Source of the DNA: Oscillatoriales cyanobacterium
GTDB taxonomy: Bacteria > Cyanobacteriota > Cyanobacteriia > Cyanobacteriales > Microcoleaceae
Direction: 5' to 3'
Length of the DNA: 64,000 nt
NCBI GenBank assembly: GCA_004293365.1
Contig: RDYN01000061.1
Location: 24,292 to 88,291 of the forward strand
Within the stretch, counting starts at the first letter, position 1; each line of letters opens with the position of its first letter. Positions 45,801-54,364 of the stretch are shown here, piece after piece. A program made the translations under genes and the position numbers. The notes beneath the pieces are model-generated. The model made no database searches. It was not told where the DNA came from and saw nothing but the letters and a program-made list of their open reading frames with translations.

Positions 45801-48282
45801 ACTGCTCCATTTGAGCAAAATCACCGAAGAGATACGCCGCTGCTGCTGCACCTTCATGCAATGCCAGCATCAGGCTAGTTTGGTTCTGCCAGCCGCCCAG
45901 ATCGTCTAGAAGTGCTAAACCTGTACTGCAATAAGTCAGTGCTGGTTCATAGGCATTCGCCGCTTTGGCTCTGTTTCCAGCCATTAAATTGAGTTGGGCG
46001 AGATTGGTTTTTTCCAGTGGATCGACTAGAAGGGCGATCGCGCGATTCCAGTGGTTGACAATCTCAAAAATATTGGATTCTAGTTCTGCATCTGGGGTGT
46101 TTTGCCGCAGCAAGCGAGCCATTGCTAAATGAGTTGACTGTTGTTGGTCTTCGGGAATTAGAGAATAAGCAGCTTGTTGGACGCGATCGTGCAAAAAGCA
46201 ATAAGTGGGATTGGCTGCTGTTTCAAAAGCTGCTTCACCCTCAGCTTGAGTGAAGAATTTATAGATTTTGGTAGTAGGAATTACTAACTCTTCTTGCAAT
46301 GCTTTCCACAAATATGTTGCTGTCATTCCTGCTGATTTCTCACTCACAATCATCAAGGTATGCAAATCAAACTTCGCCCCAATACAAGCTGCTAGTTTGA
46401 GCATATCCTGAGTCTCAGTCGGCAACTTCTGTAATTGCAGCGCCATAAACTCCACTACATCATCAGTAAGTGCCCAAGCTCTAACCTTAGCAATATCACA
46501 CTGCCAATGTCGAATATCCCAATTAAAACTAATTAACTCATCATCGTGTAAGGCTTTCAAAAATTGGGTAGCAAAAAAAGGATTTCCTTTGGTTTTTTGG
46601 TACACCAATTTTGTCAATGGTTGAGCTAGGGATAATTCACAATTTAGGGTATCAGCCACCAATTGATTTGTATCTTCCAGACTCAAAGGTTGCAGAGTAA
46701 TTGTCTGCACTACTGCTCCAGTTTTGATAATTTCATCTACTGTCAATATAAATGGGTGGACTGGGGAAACTTCATTGTCTCGATAAGCCCCCAAAACCAA
46801 TAAATATTTGGTGTCCTGCATCAACAGTTTTAGCAAGTTCTGAGAGGCAGAATCAGACCACTGCAAATCATCAATAAACATCACCAAAGGATGTTCTTGG
46901 CTAGTAAATACTTTAATAAAGTTCTGGATCAACAAATTGAAGCGATTTTGAGCAGAAGTTCCTGATAGTTCTGTAGCTGGGGGTTGCTTGCCAATAATCA
47001 GTTCCAGTTCAGGAATCACATCCACTAAAACTTGTCCATTGTCGCCCACTACTTCCAGAATCTTGGTCTTCCAGATGTTTAATTGACTATCTGATTCTGA
47101 GAGCAATTGTCCCATTAAATCTCGAAAAGCTTGGACAAATGCTGAAAACGGAATATTGCGGTTAAATTGGTCGAATTTGCCTTTGATGAAATAACCCCGC
47201 TGCCGCACAATTGGTTTGTGGACTTCGTTAACTACAACTGTTTTCCCAATCCCTGAAAAACCAGCTACTAGCATCATTTCGACCCCCCTGTGTTCCTCCT
47301 TGGTAAGGGGGCTTGCAACGCGCTCAAAGGCTTCGAGTAGGGTTTTTACTTCGGTTTCTCTCCCGTAGAGCTTCTCTGGGATAATGAAGCGATCGCACAA
47401 ATCCCTCTGGGCTATTTCAAAATCATATATTGTACCACTTTCTTGTAATTGACGCAAACAAAATTCTAAATCAAATTTCAGCCCCAAAGCACTCTGATAG
47501 CGATCTTCGGCATTTTTAGCCATCAATTTGTTGACAATCTCGGAAAGTACCTGCGGGATTTGCGGATTGATGTCATGCAGCGATGGCGGTTGCTTGGCAA
47601 TATGACAGTGTACCAATTCCATCGCATCGTTGGATTGAAACGGCAACTCTCCCGCTAGCAATTCGTAAAAAGTCACGCCTAGCGAGTAAAAGTCTGTGCG
47701 GTAGTCAATGCCGCGATTCATCCTTCCCGTTTGTTCGGGTGACAAATAGCCGAGTGTCCCTTCCAACACGTTAGGATTCATCAGGATTTGAGTTTCTCTC
47801 GGCAGCAAAGATGCGATGCTAAAGTCAATTAGTTTGACTTGTTTTGTTTGGGGATTAATTAAAATATTGGCGGGTTTAATGTCTTTGTGAATGATGCGGT
47901 GGCGGCAGAGTATATCTAATGTACTGCTGATGTCGATCGCCATTTGCAACAATTCACTCAAATTCGGCGCAGTTTCCCCTTGTTGCGTCCACTCTTTCAG
48001 AGAGATTCCCCCGAAGTCTTCCATTACCAGCGCATAGCTGTTTTGATAAGTTTCTAAGCTGTATGTTTCGATAATTCCGGGTAAATTGAGGTTTTTGGCG
48101 ATCGTGTACTGATTGCGAAATTGCACGAGTTCAGTGAAGCTGGGATACTCGCTCCGCAAGACTTTGATGGCGACGGGCTGTTTGTCCGAGAGGCTGCGGG
48201 CGCGATAAACTAGGGTGCGAGTGCCTAAGTAAATGCGATCGAGTGTTTGATAACCTGTCAATGTAAAATTTTGAGTTTTCAT
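42859..48282 (-). CDS. Giant multi-kinase: Ser/Thr kinase-AAA ATPase-TPR-like-GAF-histidine kinase
   Basis: An 1807-residue protein. Residues about 8-270 form a Ser/Thr kinase: ALVMEDFGGISLKEW, HRIIHKDIKPANILIN and LIDFSIASLL (DFS replaces DFG). An ATPase of the AAA_16 type follows, with Walker A AGFSGIGKTVVVNEV (about 338-352) and LVMFIDDLQWSDSASQ. A long helical region (about 720-1290) resembles the TPR-like middle of this family. A GAF domain (about 1335-1490) contains SLLCAPILHQGKLIGLLYLEN. HisKA has His1551 in GVAHEINNPVGF, and the HATPase closes the protein (IADNGAGMTE, GKGTGLGLAI). Both kinase activities look intact. The histidine kinase end is very similar to that of 37917-39275. The signal sensed is unknown. 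Confidence 0.94.
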   Translation of the reverse strand: MKTQNFTLTGYQTLDRIYLGTRTLVYRARSLSDKQPVAIKVLRSEYPSFTELVQFRNQYTIAKNLNLPGIIETYSLETYQNSYALVMEDFGGISLKEWTQQGETAPNLSELLQMAIDISSTLDILCRHRIIHKDIKPANILINPQTKQVKLIDFSIASLLPRETQILMNPNVLEGTLGYLSPEQTGRMNRGIDYRTDFYSLGVTFYELLAGELPFQSNDAMELVHCHIAKQPPSLHDINPQIPQVLSEIVNKLMAKNAEDRYQSALGLKFDLEFCLRQLQESGTIYDFEIAQRDLCDRFIIPEKLYGRETEVKTLLEAFERVASPLTKEEHRGVEMMLVAGFSGIGKTVVVNEVHKPIVRQRGYFIKGKFDQFNRNIPFSAFVQAFRDLMGQLLSESDSQLNIWKTKILEVVGDNGQVLVDVIPELELIIGKQPPATELSGTSAQNRFNLLIQNFIKVFTSQEHPLVMFIDDLQWSDSASQNLLKLLMQDTKYLLVLGAYRDNEVSPVHPFILTVDEIIKTGAVVQTITLQPLSLEDTNQLVADTLNCELSLAQPLTKLVYQKTKGNPFFATQFLKALHDDELISFNWDIRHWQCDIAKVRAWALTDDVVEFMALQLQKLPTETQDMLKLAACIGAKFDLHTLMIVSEKSAGMTATYLWKALQEELVIPTTKIYKFFTQAEGEAAFETAANPTYCFLHDRVQQAAYSLIPEDQQQSTHLAMARLLRQNTPDAELESNIFEIVNHWNRAIALLVDPLEKTNLAQLNLMAGNRAKAANAYEPALTYCSTGLALLDDLGGWQNQTSLMLALHEGAAAAAYLFGDFAQMEQWVSAILAQKLETLDLVKTYEIQIQAHSTQSQFLEAIAIAQNALEQFNIHLPKQPAPADIVPAMQEVAELLNGRTADDLLDLPVMTDAEALASMQLLSSIIATSYVSAPLLFPFVVLAQVKLSIQLGNTALSAFTYTTYAVLLSSILEDLDPAYEFGQLGLKLAEKFKLPPVQTKVNVIVGAFTIHCKSHLQNSLPLLTEAFKIGLEVGDFEYTGYGAAHICQSSYAVGKELTTLLTEIEIYIATLLKLKVIGISNYSLAILQTIQRLQATRNEAALTAQKELHNTLTVSNDLSGLHFYWVYRLTASYLLNEMVEAKQDAAQARQTLAAGAGLIGVPIFYFYDSLTALADFLEVTDKTAVLDRVAENQTKLHHRAYHAPMNFQHKYDLVEAERSRVLGNKVEAIEYYDRAISGAKENGFIQEEALANELAAKFLLAWGKIKIAAGYMQEAYYCYARWGAKAKIDDLEKRYPQLLAPILQAKQNRSALSETSRKTINKSSILDQTIQTTQSSSSSISEALDFDTIFKASQAVSSEIELEKLQAALMSVLLENAGATKAVLLLVKDGNLAVEAVASLKENVISMSVPLSASEEVPAAAVNYVKRTLTTVVLDNAAAQNDFMAEPYLMEQKPKSLLCAPILHQGKLIGLLYLENNLTIGAFTGDRTQVIQLLCAQAAISLENARLYQQSQAYARDLERSLVDLQQAQLQLVQSEKMSALGNLIAGVAHEINNPVGFISGNIDEATNTIADVINHLKLYQEKLPNPGEEIEQDAEDIDLEYALEDLPKMLSSMKVGCDRIRGISTSLRIFSRADKDYKVPFNIHEGIDSTILILKHRLKANEHRPAIEVVTDYGNLPQIECFPGQLNQVFMNLLSNAIDALDESSQGRSFAQIEANPNCIAVRSALESDRHILIAIADNGAGMTETVKQRIFDHLFTTKAVGKGTGLGLAIARQIIVEKHGGNITVNSTPGQSTEFIITLPIYAG

Positions 48283-48450
48283 ATTTTTATTATTCGCCTC
48301 ATCCGTGGGCTATCTGTAGCTTAACAGAAGGGAATATAGTTTCCAACTCTAGTGATTGTTAAGAAAAATAACATGACATAGATCGCTCAATACTTGTGAT
48401 TTATGTCACCCAAACAAGGCATTTTTCAAACTGAACAAATTATCTTGTAA

Positions 48451-49434
48451 TTAAAAACTAAATAGCCTCATCCATAGGGGAATAGTGAACAATAGACTAA
48501 GGCAGCCGATGCCGATCGCAGTTACGGTCAATTCGCGATCGAGATTAAAAACTTCTGCCAGCAAAGTAGTACCAAAAGCCGGAGGCATTGCCATTTGCAG
48601 CACTAGCGCAAGTCGCGGCGCACCCGTAATGCCAACAAACGTTAAACCCGTGCCAAATACCAAAGGAACTAACAGCATTTTAATTGCCAGACAACTCAAA
48701 ACTTGTTTGAGATTGTGCAAAGAATTCAACTTGCTCAACTGCATCCCGATCGTAATTAAAGATAAACTAATTACAGCCCAAGCACCAGTTGTTAACAATC
48801 CTTCCATTGGTGCCGGCAGCGGCCAACTGCGCGAGACAAATCCCGCACCGAGAGCCCACAGTGCCGGATTCTGCAAAATTGCCCGCAGGGGACTTAACCA
48901 ATGCTGGTGTAGATTGCTGTTACCGCAGCCAGAGGCGATCGCAATTCCGAGTAAATTGATGGCCGTACCAGTGCCCAGCAAGTCGTAAAACAACCCCCAA
49001 GCAAAGTGTTCGGGCCCCAACAAAGACAAGGTGATGGGAATGCCTAAAAAACCCGTATTGCCAAACATCGCCGCTAATAAGAAACTGCCTTGAGCCGGCA
49101 AACCCCAAGCGGTTTTAAGTTCCGAGGTATTTTGGCCTGGATTAAGAGTATTGAAACGTTCCTCGGCCAAGCCGAAATGTATCGCAATCCAAGCAATTCC
49201 GCCACCTGCTATAATTGCCGCCCAAGCTATCAGCGGTGCAATCAAAATAGGGCCAGATAAATTGGCGCGGCGGATAAAAGCAACAATGCTCAGCGGTGTG
49301 CCAAAAAAGAACAGAGACTTGGCTAAATATGTAGAATAACTTCTCGGTAGCAGGCGGCCGAGAATGAATCCAAACGCTACCCATCCGATTAAATTTAAAT
49401 AGAGTTTGAGCAGCGGATTTGCTGAATTAAGCAT
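48451..49434 (-). CDS. AEC-family (auxin efflux carrier-like) transporter
   Basis: A 327-residue membrane protein with about ten hydrophobic segments in two halves. The first half includes LYLNLIGWVAFGFILGRLLP and SLFFFGTPLSIVAFI; the second has ISLSLITIGMQLSKL and the MAMPPAFGTTLLAEVFNLD motif, which is typical of the family's second half. Bacterial members export or import small organic anions such as malate; the substrate here cannot be told. It is a single gene, divergent from the vWA gene with about 390 bp of repeats between. Confidence 0.88.
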   Translation of the reverse strand: MLNSANPLLKLYLNLIGWVAFGFILGRLLPRSYSTYLAKSLFFFGTPLSIVAFIRRANLSGPILIAPLIAWAAIIAGGGIAWIAIHFGLAEERFNTLNPGQNTSELKTAWGLPAQGSFLLAAMFGNTGFLGIPITLSLLGPEHFAWGLFYDLLGTGTAINLLGIAIASGCGNSNLHQHWLSPLRAILQNPALWALGAGFVSRSWPLPAPMEGLLTTGAWAVISLSLITIGMQLSKLNSLHNLKQVLSCLAIKMLLVPLVFGTGLTFVGITGAPRLALVLQMAMPPAFGTTLLAEVFNLDRELTVTAIGIGCLSLLFTIPLWMRLFSF

Positions 49435-49499
49435 TATTGATTCAATATTTTAGGACTGGCGCAAAAAGTGGTTTGACGCGCTTGATAAATCTCGCTTAT

Positions 49500-49682
49500 A
49501 GCAAGCGTCTAGATCCCCCTAAATCCCCCTTAAGAAGGGAGACTTTGAGTGCTTCCGGTTCCCCCCTTCTTAAGGGGGGCTAAGGGGGATAGCAAGCGTC
49601 TAGATCCCCCTAAATCCCCCTTAAGAAGGGGGACTTTGAGTGCTTCCGGTTCCCCCCTTCTTAAGGGGGGCTAGGGGGGATC
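49500..49682. repeat. Two tandem copies of a 91-bp repeat with ccccttaagaagggg arms
   Basis: The unit starts agcaagcgtctagatccccc and ends ggctaagggggat. Copies are at 49500-49590 and 49591-49681 and differ by a few bases. Within each, aatcccccttaagaaggg pairs with ccccttcttaagggggg to make a long hairpin around gactttgagtgcttccggtt. The rest of the 49435-49813 spacer is unremarkable and must hold the vWA promoter near 49740-49813. Confidence 0.9.
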
Positions 49683-49822
49683 AAGAGCGATCGCACTTTC
49701 CCTACTGTTACTAAGTATTAATGCTTATTTAGCCTAGCAGAGAATTTTCCCGACAGGCCTTGACACGGACAAAAGCGCGTGTAAAGATAGTGTTGAGGAA
49801 TAAATCAACATAGGTGAAAACT

Positions 49823-52354
49823 ATGGCACGGCACGCAAAACAATCATCTCAGGTCAAAAGTTCCAGCAGCCAAGCAGCCTCGAATAATCGCACCAAATTT
49901 ACCCTCTACAATTTTGCCGGAAATGAAAAGGCATTCTATTTAGTCGATCGCACAAATCTAGAAAGAACACCAGGCGATATCCCCGAAAAATCCGTCGCCC
50001 ACAGCATCATCATTATCGATCGCTCCGGCTCAATGTATTATGACTTAAAACCGCTGAAAGAAACCCTAGTCAAGCTTTTGACCTTAGACGAATACAACAA
50101 TTACCAACTAATTGTCAGCCTCATTTCCTACGCTGACCACGGAGACGTAATTAGTCACTTTCAGCGAATTTCCATTCAAGAAGTGACGAAGATTGACTCT
50201 CAATACATCAAACAAATTAAAAATATCCAAACCGCTGGCTGTACCTGCATATCCCAGTCGATGCAGCTTGCTAAATCTCTGGTAAAAGCGGGAGAAGTGA
50301 CAGCAATTAACTTGCACACAGACGGCTATGCAAATGACCCGAGTCCTAATGCCGAAGCGGCGAAACTAGCGGAAATTTGCAACGAACTTAAGGACATGGA
50401 TGTGTTTGCAAACACGATATCCTATGCTTCTGCTGACTTCAAACTGCTCTCGAAAATCGCCAACACTTTATCGGGAAATTGCATCCGCGCTGGCGAAGTC
50501 AAAATGGTTTATGATGCTCTGTACGACAGCACAAAACTGTTAGGTGATTCCGTTGCGCCTGCGCTGGAAGAACCGTTAATTAAGGAATACGATTATCAAG
50601 TTTTTGTTTCCAAAACAGGCAAGAAAATCAGCGGTTCATCGAGCACGCTGAAAATCTGCGGGCTGAAAGCAGACGATGCGGGACTGTTTTACAAGTATCA
50701 GCAAGTCACCAAAGATGAGTATGACAAATTAGAGGTTCTGGTTGCTCAAACTGATGAGTCGGTGTTTGCTTTTGCGAAAGCTAACCTCGCTGACGGCAAT
50801 TTGAATACGGCGAAGTACGCGCTGGCGAGCACCTTCAACGCTACTTTGACGGAAAAACACGCTAAAGCCTTGACAAATGCTCAAATAGCCGAGTTTACGG
50901 AGGATTTGGAACGGGCTGTGTTTGCGCCTGATGGGTTGCAAAATCATCAAATTGGCGATCGGGTAAAAGTCAGCGACAAAATTTCCCTGCTGGAGTTGAT
51001 CGAGATATTGGAGGAAAACAGCAACAGCATCATCATCAACTTGAAACACTTGCAAGAAAACTATCAGCGCAAAGGTTTGAAGCGAGTTGAAGGAAAGCGA
51101 GACGAAAACGGCAACCTTGTCAAGCCTTGGCTGAAAACAGAATTCTTAGATGGCGGCGAATACGCGCGCATGGGTTCATTTGCGATCAATCAAAATACCG
51201 CTACCATCAATATGCTGATTACCAGGAAAGTTAAACTGGTAAAAGTTGAGGATGGAAGTGCGATCGCAGAAGTTGCAGGAATTCTAGTGACAGACCTGAA
51301 TACTTTCAACAACTATACCATTGTCAGCGACGGCGAAGTTAATATCAAGTCGCTGCGCCTCAAAATCAGCAGCAAAGCAGTGTTTGATTTGCTCAAAAAA
51401 TGCGGTATCCTCGAACAAGACGGCTCGCCTGCGGGAGATTTTGACTTCCATTCGGAGTACGATATTAAGTTAGACAGTTTGCCGCTAGTGCCGTTTGACG
51501 GGCGTTACGGCAGCCTTGACGGAGTGTTTGAGGAACTCGCAAACATTAAAATTCTTTCCAGCATTCTCTCGGCTCATTTGAAGGAAGCATCCGAGAGTTA
51601 TACGGCTCAACAGTTGGAAGAGTTGAAACAGCACTATCTGTCGAAAAGCCTTTACCTCAACTTTCCCACGACTACGGAGTACACAGAGTTGAAAAGTGCG
51701 ATCGCCAACGGTACAGTAGATTCGCGAGTCAGCTACAAAATCGACATCGGCAGCAAAAACATCCTCAACTTCGGCAAATTGCACTCAGCCAACAAATTTC
51801 TCGATCGCCTTTACGAAGTTTACCACAAAAACACGGGCGAAAAGCTAGCAAAACCGACATTTGACCTCACCTTAGATGAGCCTGTCGTCTTCGCACACAA
51901 AACAGTTTCATCCCGCACCAAAATCACCAAAGTTGACGACTTAATGAAACAGATTTTCGATGACTTTTTAGGGTTAGAAAATAACGGAATTGTTAGCGCT
52001 ACCTTAGCAAAAGTTGGTGCAGACAGTTTGCTGAGGCTTCTGCAAGCAAAATGGCAGGAAGAAGATGTCAAGCGAGACGAATTTGTCGCTGCTTTAGCCA
52101 GTGCAAACGAGCAACTGGAAACCTACGCCGAAAAAGTCTACAGCGAGAAAGTTTCGCCCCTAGTTTTCTACATCGGTTCCACCGGACTTATCCCCGATGA
52201 AATGGAAGCTAAGGCGGCGACTGCTGAGGAAATTAATGCTAAATACGGCAACTTGCAATTCTCTAAAGATGAGCAAGAAGGGATGTTTTTTGAAGTCGGC
52301 GACTGCATTATTAGCGTCTACGCTAAGAATGAGTATTTCACGGTAGGGAAGTAG
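49823..52354 (+). CDS. vWA domain protein, 843 residues
   Basis: The start MARHAKQSSQ at 49823 is preferred over the GTG at 49814. After a Ser-rich lead comes a von Willebrand A domain (about 55-230) with the metal-site motif IIIDRSGSM, the Thr of AGCTCISQS and the later INLHTDGYAND. The rest (about 240-843) matches no domain I know; it contains EDLERAVFAPDGLQ, the LNFPTTTEYTELKSAIANGT stretch and a final YGNLQFSKDEQEGMFFEVGD. There is no signal peptide or membrane segment, so it is cytoplasmic. It has no adjacent MoxR ATPase. The peptidase-PIN pair follows 310 bp later on the same strand. Confidence 0.85.
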   Translation: MARHAKQSSQVKSSSSQAASNNRTKFTLYNFAGNEKAFYLVDRTNLERTPGDIPEKSVAHSIIIIDRSGSMYYDLKPLKETLVKLLTLDEYNNYQLIVSLISYADHGDVISHFQRISIQEVTKIDSQYIKQIKNIQTAGCTCISQSMQLAKSLVKAGEVTAINLHTDGYANDPSPNAEAAKLAEICNELKDMDVFANTISYASADFKLLSKIANTLSGNCIRAGEVKMVYDALYDSTKLLGDSVAPALEEPLIKEYDYQVFVSKTGKKISGSSSTLKICGLKADDAGLFYKYQQVTKDEYDKLEVLVAQTDESVFAFAKANLADGNLNTAKYALASTFNATLTEKHAKALTNAQIAEFTEDLERAVFAPDGLQNHQIGDRVKVSDKISLLELIEILEENSNSIIINLKHLQENYQRKGLKRVEGKRDENGNLVKPWLKTEFLDGGEYARMGSFAINQNTATINMLITRKVKLVKVEDGSAIAEVAGILVTDLNTFNNYTIVSDGEVNIKSLRLKISSKAVFDLLKKCGILEQDGSPAGDFDFHSEYDIKLDSLPLVPFDGRYGSLDGVFEELANIKILSSILSAHLKEASESYTAQQLEELKQHYLSKSLYLNFPTTTEYTELKSAIANGTVDSRVSYKIDIGSKNILNFGKLHSANKFLDRLYEVYHKNTGEKLAKPTFDLTLDEPVVFAHKTVSSRTKITKVDDLMKQIFDDFLGLENNGIVSATLAKVGADSLLRLLQAKWQEEDVKRDEFVAALASANEQLETYAEKVYSEKVSPLVFYIGSTGLIPDEMEAKAATAEEINAKYGNLQFSKDEQEGMFFEVGDCIISVYAKNEYFTVGK

Positions 52355-52664
52355 GAATTAGGGTGGGCATTATTTGCCCACCTTGCTCAAATATGGCGGA
52401 TTGAAATGAACCGCAAAGGCGCAGCGGCGGTGACCAGGAAATAGGTAGATGGGACAAGTGTTAGGTTGCCAAGACGAAAGGAGCGATCGCAAATCTTCTA
52501 CGAGCGCAATTCTTCTGGCTCGTAACTTTCCTTTGGTGTTGCTTTTGCAAAATTTATCCTATGGTATGATAAAGATCTACGCTCTGTCACAAAAAATAGT
52601 AGCTAAATTATTTGCAATTAGGTTAGAATGATATTAAGCAAATTCTCAGACGGAGGGCAAGCCA
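52355..52664 (+). promoter_or_regulatory. Leader region of the peptidase-PIN pair
   Basis: A 310-bp spacer. The left half contains nothing I can identify. Near 52560-52575 tatggtatgataaag resembles a -10 region. A strong ribosome binding site ggaggg lies eight bases before the ATG at 52665. The AT content rises sharply from about 52540 and stays high through 54325. Confidence 0.35.
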
Positions 52665-53657
52665 ATGACACAAACATTATCAATGTCTGTTCTCTATAAA
52701 AAACTCTCGGCGATCGGTTTCCCAAAACGTTTCGTTCAAGAAAAAGGCTTGCCCAGTTGGTGGAATGAAGAATTAGACAATAAACCCGTCGCCGTCCTAG
52801 AGGGCGCTGGTCATATTGCCCAACGTCTGCACCTAGACCTCAAAAGTCTTTTAGCTGAGAATCAGGCCCCTCAGTTTAAGCCCTTACTCCATACCAAGTT
52901 CAAGTACCATCAACAGGATAAAGCAGACGTACCTGAGGTTGCTCATCAACTTGCCTCACGGGTTGCGGAAGTAGTCGCTGATACTATAAAGCTCGAATTT
53001 AAACCCATCCCATCTGACCCTCATCAAGTCCGATCAGAGATTGTTGCCAAACATCCTCAAGTCACTTTGTACAGCTTGCTCGATTACTGTTGGGAACATG
53101 GTATCGCTGTTGTCTATTTTAAGAATTACCCTAAAAATACCCGCAAAATTACAGGCATGATCCAATGGCAATATGATTATCCCGTGATTGTCTTGAGTAG
53201 TGGTAAGACACAGCCCGTATGTCTAGCATTCGATCTTGCCCATGAAATGGGTCATCTCGCCCTTGGTCATATTAAAGAAGGTATTTTGATTGATGATGAT
53301 ATTAAGCAAGACTCTGACGATCGAGAAGAAATAGATAGCAATCAGTTTGCAGTTAAACTGCTAGTCAACAGTTTTGATAACTCCCTCGGCAATAAAAAGT
53401 TTAACAATGCACAAAACCTAAAAAATAAAATTTTTCAACTTCTTGAAAATGACTCTACCATCGATCCATCTGCATTAGCTTTAAATTATGGCTGGTATAA
53501 TAAAAAATATTTTGCATTATCTATGAAATGTGTAAATTTAATTAATGCTCCTAAAGAAGGACAAAAAACTATTAACAAATTTTTAGGGCAGCATCTAAAT
53601 TGGGATGAATTAGGTGACGATAATGCTGATTACTTAGACCAAATTTTAGGAGAATAG
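52665..53657 (+). CDS. ImmA/IrrE-family metallopeptidase
   Basis: A 330-residue protein. The zinc peptidase motif HEMGH is at 193-197 (FDLAHEMGHLALGH), with a likely third ligand in EEIDSNQFAVKLL (about 221-233). The first 65 residues look like a degenerate XRE helix-turn-helix (AVLEGAGHIAQRLHLDLKSL). ImmA/IrrE proteins cleave repressors or act as antitoxin-like partners of toxins. The next gene starts 2 nt later and looks PIN-like, so the two are one transcript. Both are poorer in GC than their neighbours (many AAA, AAT and TTA codons), which suggests recent acquisition. Confidence 0.88.
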   Translation: MTQTLSMSVLYKKLSAIGFPKRFVQEKGLPSWWNEELDNKPVAVLEGAGHIAQRLHLDLKSLLAENQAPQFKPLLHTKFKYHQQDKADVPEVAHQLASRVAEVVADTIKLEFKPIPSDPHQVRSEIVAKHPQVTLYSLLDYCWEHGIAVVYFKNYPKNTRKITGMIQWQYDYPVIVLSSGKTQPVCLAFDLAHEMGHLALGHIKEGILIDDDIKQDSDDREEIDSNQFAVKLLVNSFDNSLGNKKFNNAQNLKNKIFQLLENDSTIDPSALALNYGWYNKKYFALSMKCVNLINAPKEGQKTINKFLGQHLNWDELGDDNADYLDQILGE

Positions 53658-53659
53658 CT

Positions 53660-54325
53660 TTGTCTAGTTGTATCTATTGTATCGATAATGACATTGTCAA
53701 AAAGCTTGCTACATTCCAGCTATTCGATAATACTCTTAAATTATTTGATGCTAGTTATGAGCAAGTTAATATCCTAGAGACGGCAAAATATAAATTTGAA
53801 AAGGATTGGAAAAATCTTGAAGCAGGTAAACGTCAAAAAACAGAAGATCGTGTTATTAATTATAAACAAGTTCTTTACCTTACTAGAACTTTAGAAAACA
53901 TATCTGAAGCCGATATTGACCAAGAAATTTTTATCCAATTATCCAGTATTGAAAATATCGATCAAGGTGAGGCAATTATCACAAGTCATGCTATCAAACT
54001 TATCCAAAAAAATAAATCTACTCAGATTTTTACTGGAGATAAAAGATTCATCAAAGCCTTAGCAAAAGTTAACTTACCTATCATTCAACAATCTCTAAGT
54101 AATCGATTATGGTGTTTAGAACAGCTTGTTCTCAAAAATATTCAAGCCTACGGATTTGAGACTATTCGAGATTTGATTGTTCCAGTTCGAGAATGTGATA
54201 CACAAATTAAAGCTGTTTTTGGTTCAGGGTTACAATCAGCAAGTGACAACTCCCTAGCTACTTTAAAAGATTCTATTCAGAAGCTTCGAGAGGAAGCAGG
54301 CAATCTACTAAATACTTACAATTAG
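53660..54325 (+). CDS. PIN-like domain protein, partner of the ImmA/IrrE peptidase
   Basis: A 221-residue protein with a TTG start 2 nt after the peptidase stop. Acidic residues fall in the order expected of a PIN nuclease: Asp9/Asp11 in YCIDNDIVKKL, Glu40 in VNILETAKYK, Asp101 and Glu104 in NIDQGEAIITSHA, and Asp127 in IFTGDKRFIKAL. The fold is inferred from these motifs. The C-terminal 70 residues are an extra helical part (VRECDTQIKAVFGSG, SIQKLREEAGNLL). Pairs of a COG2856 peptidase and a PIN-like protein have been proposed as toxin-antitoxin-like units; this pair fits but the exact subfamily is not one I recognise. Confidence 0.7.
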   Translation: MSSCIYCIDNDIVKKLATFQLFDNTLKLFDASYEQVNILETAKYKFEKDWKNLEAGKRQKTEDRVINYKQVLYLTRTLENISEADIDQEIFIQLSSIENIDQGEAIITSHAIKLIQKNKSTQIFTGDKRFIKALAKVNLPIIQQSLSNRLWCLEQLVLKNIQAYGFETIRDLIVPVRECDTQIKAVFGSGLQSASDNSLATLKDSIQKLREEAGNLLNTYN

Positions 54326-54364
54326 ATGTAAGATAGGACGTACAGTTGAAACCGCCCTGTCTTC

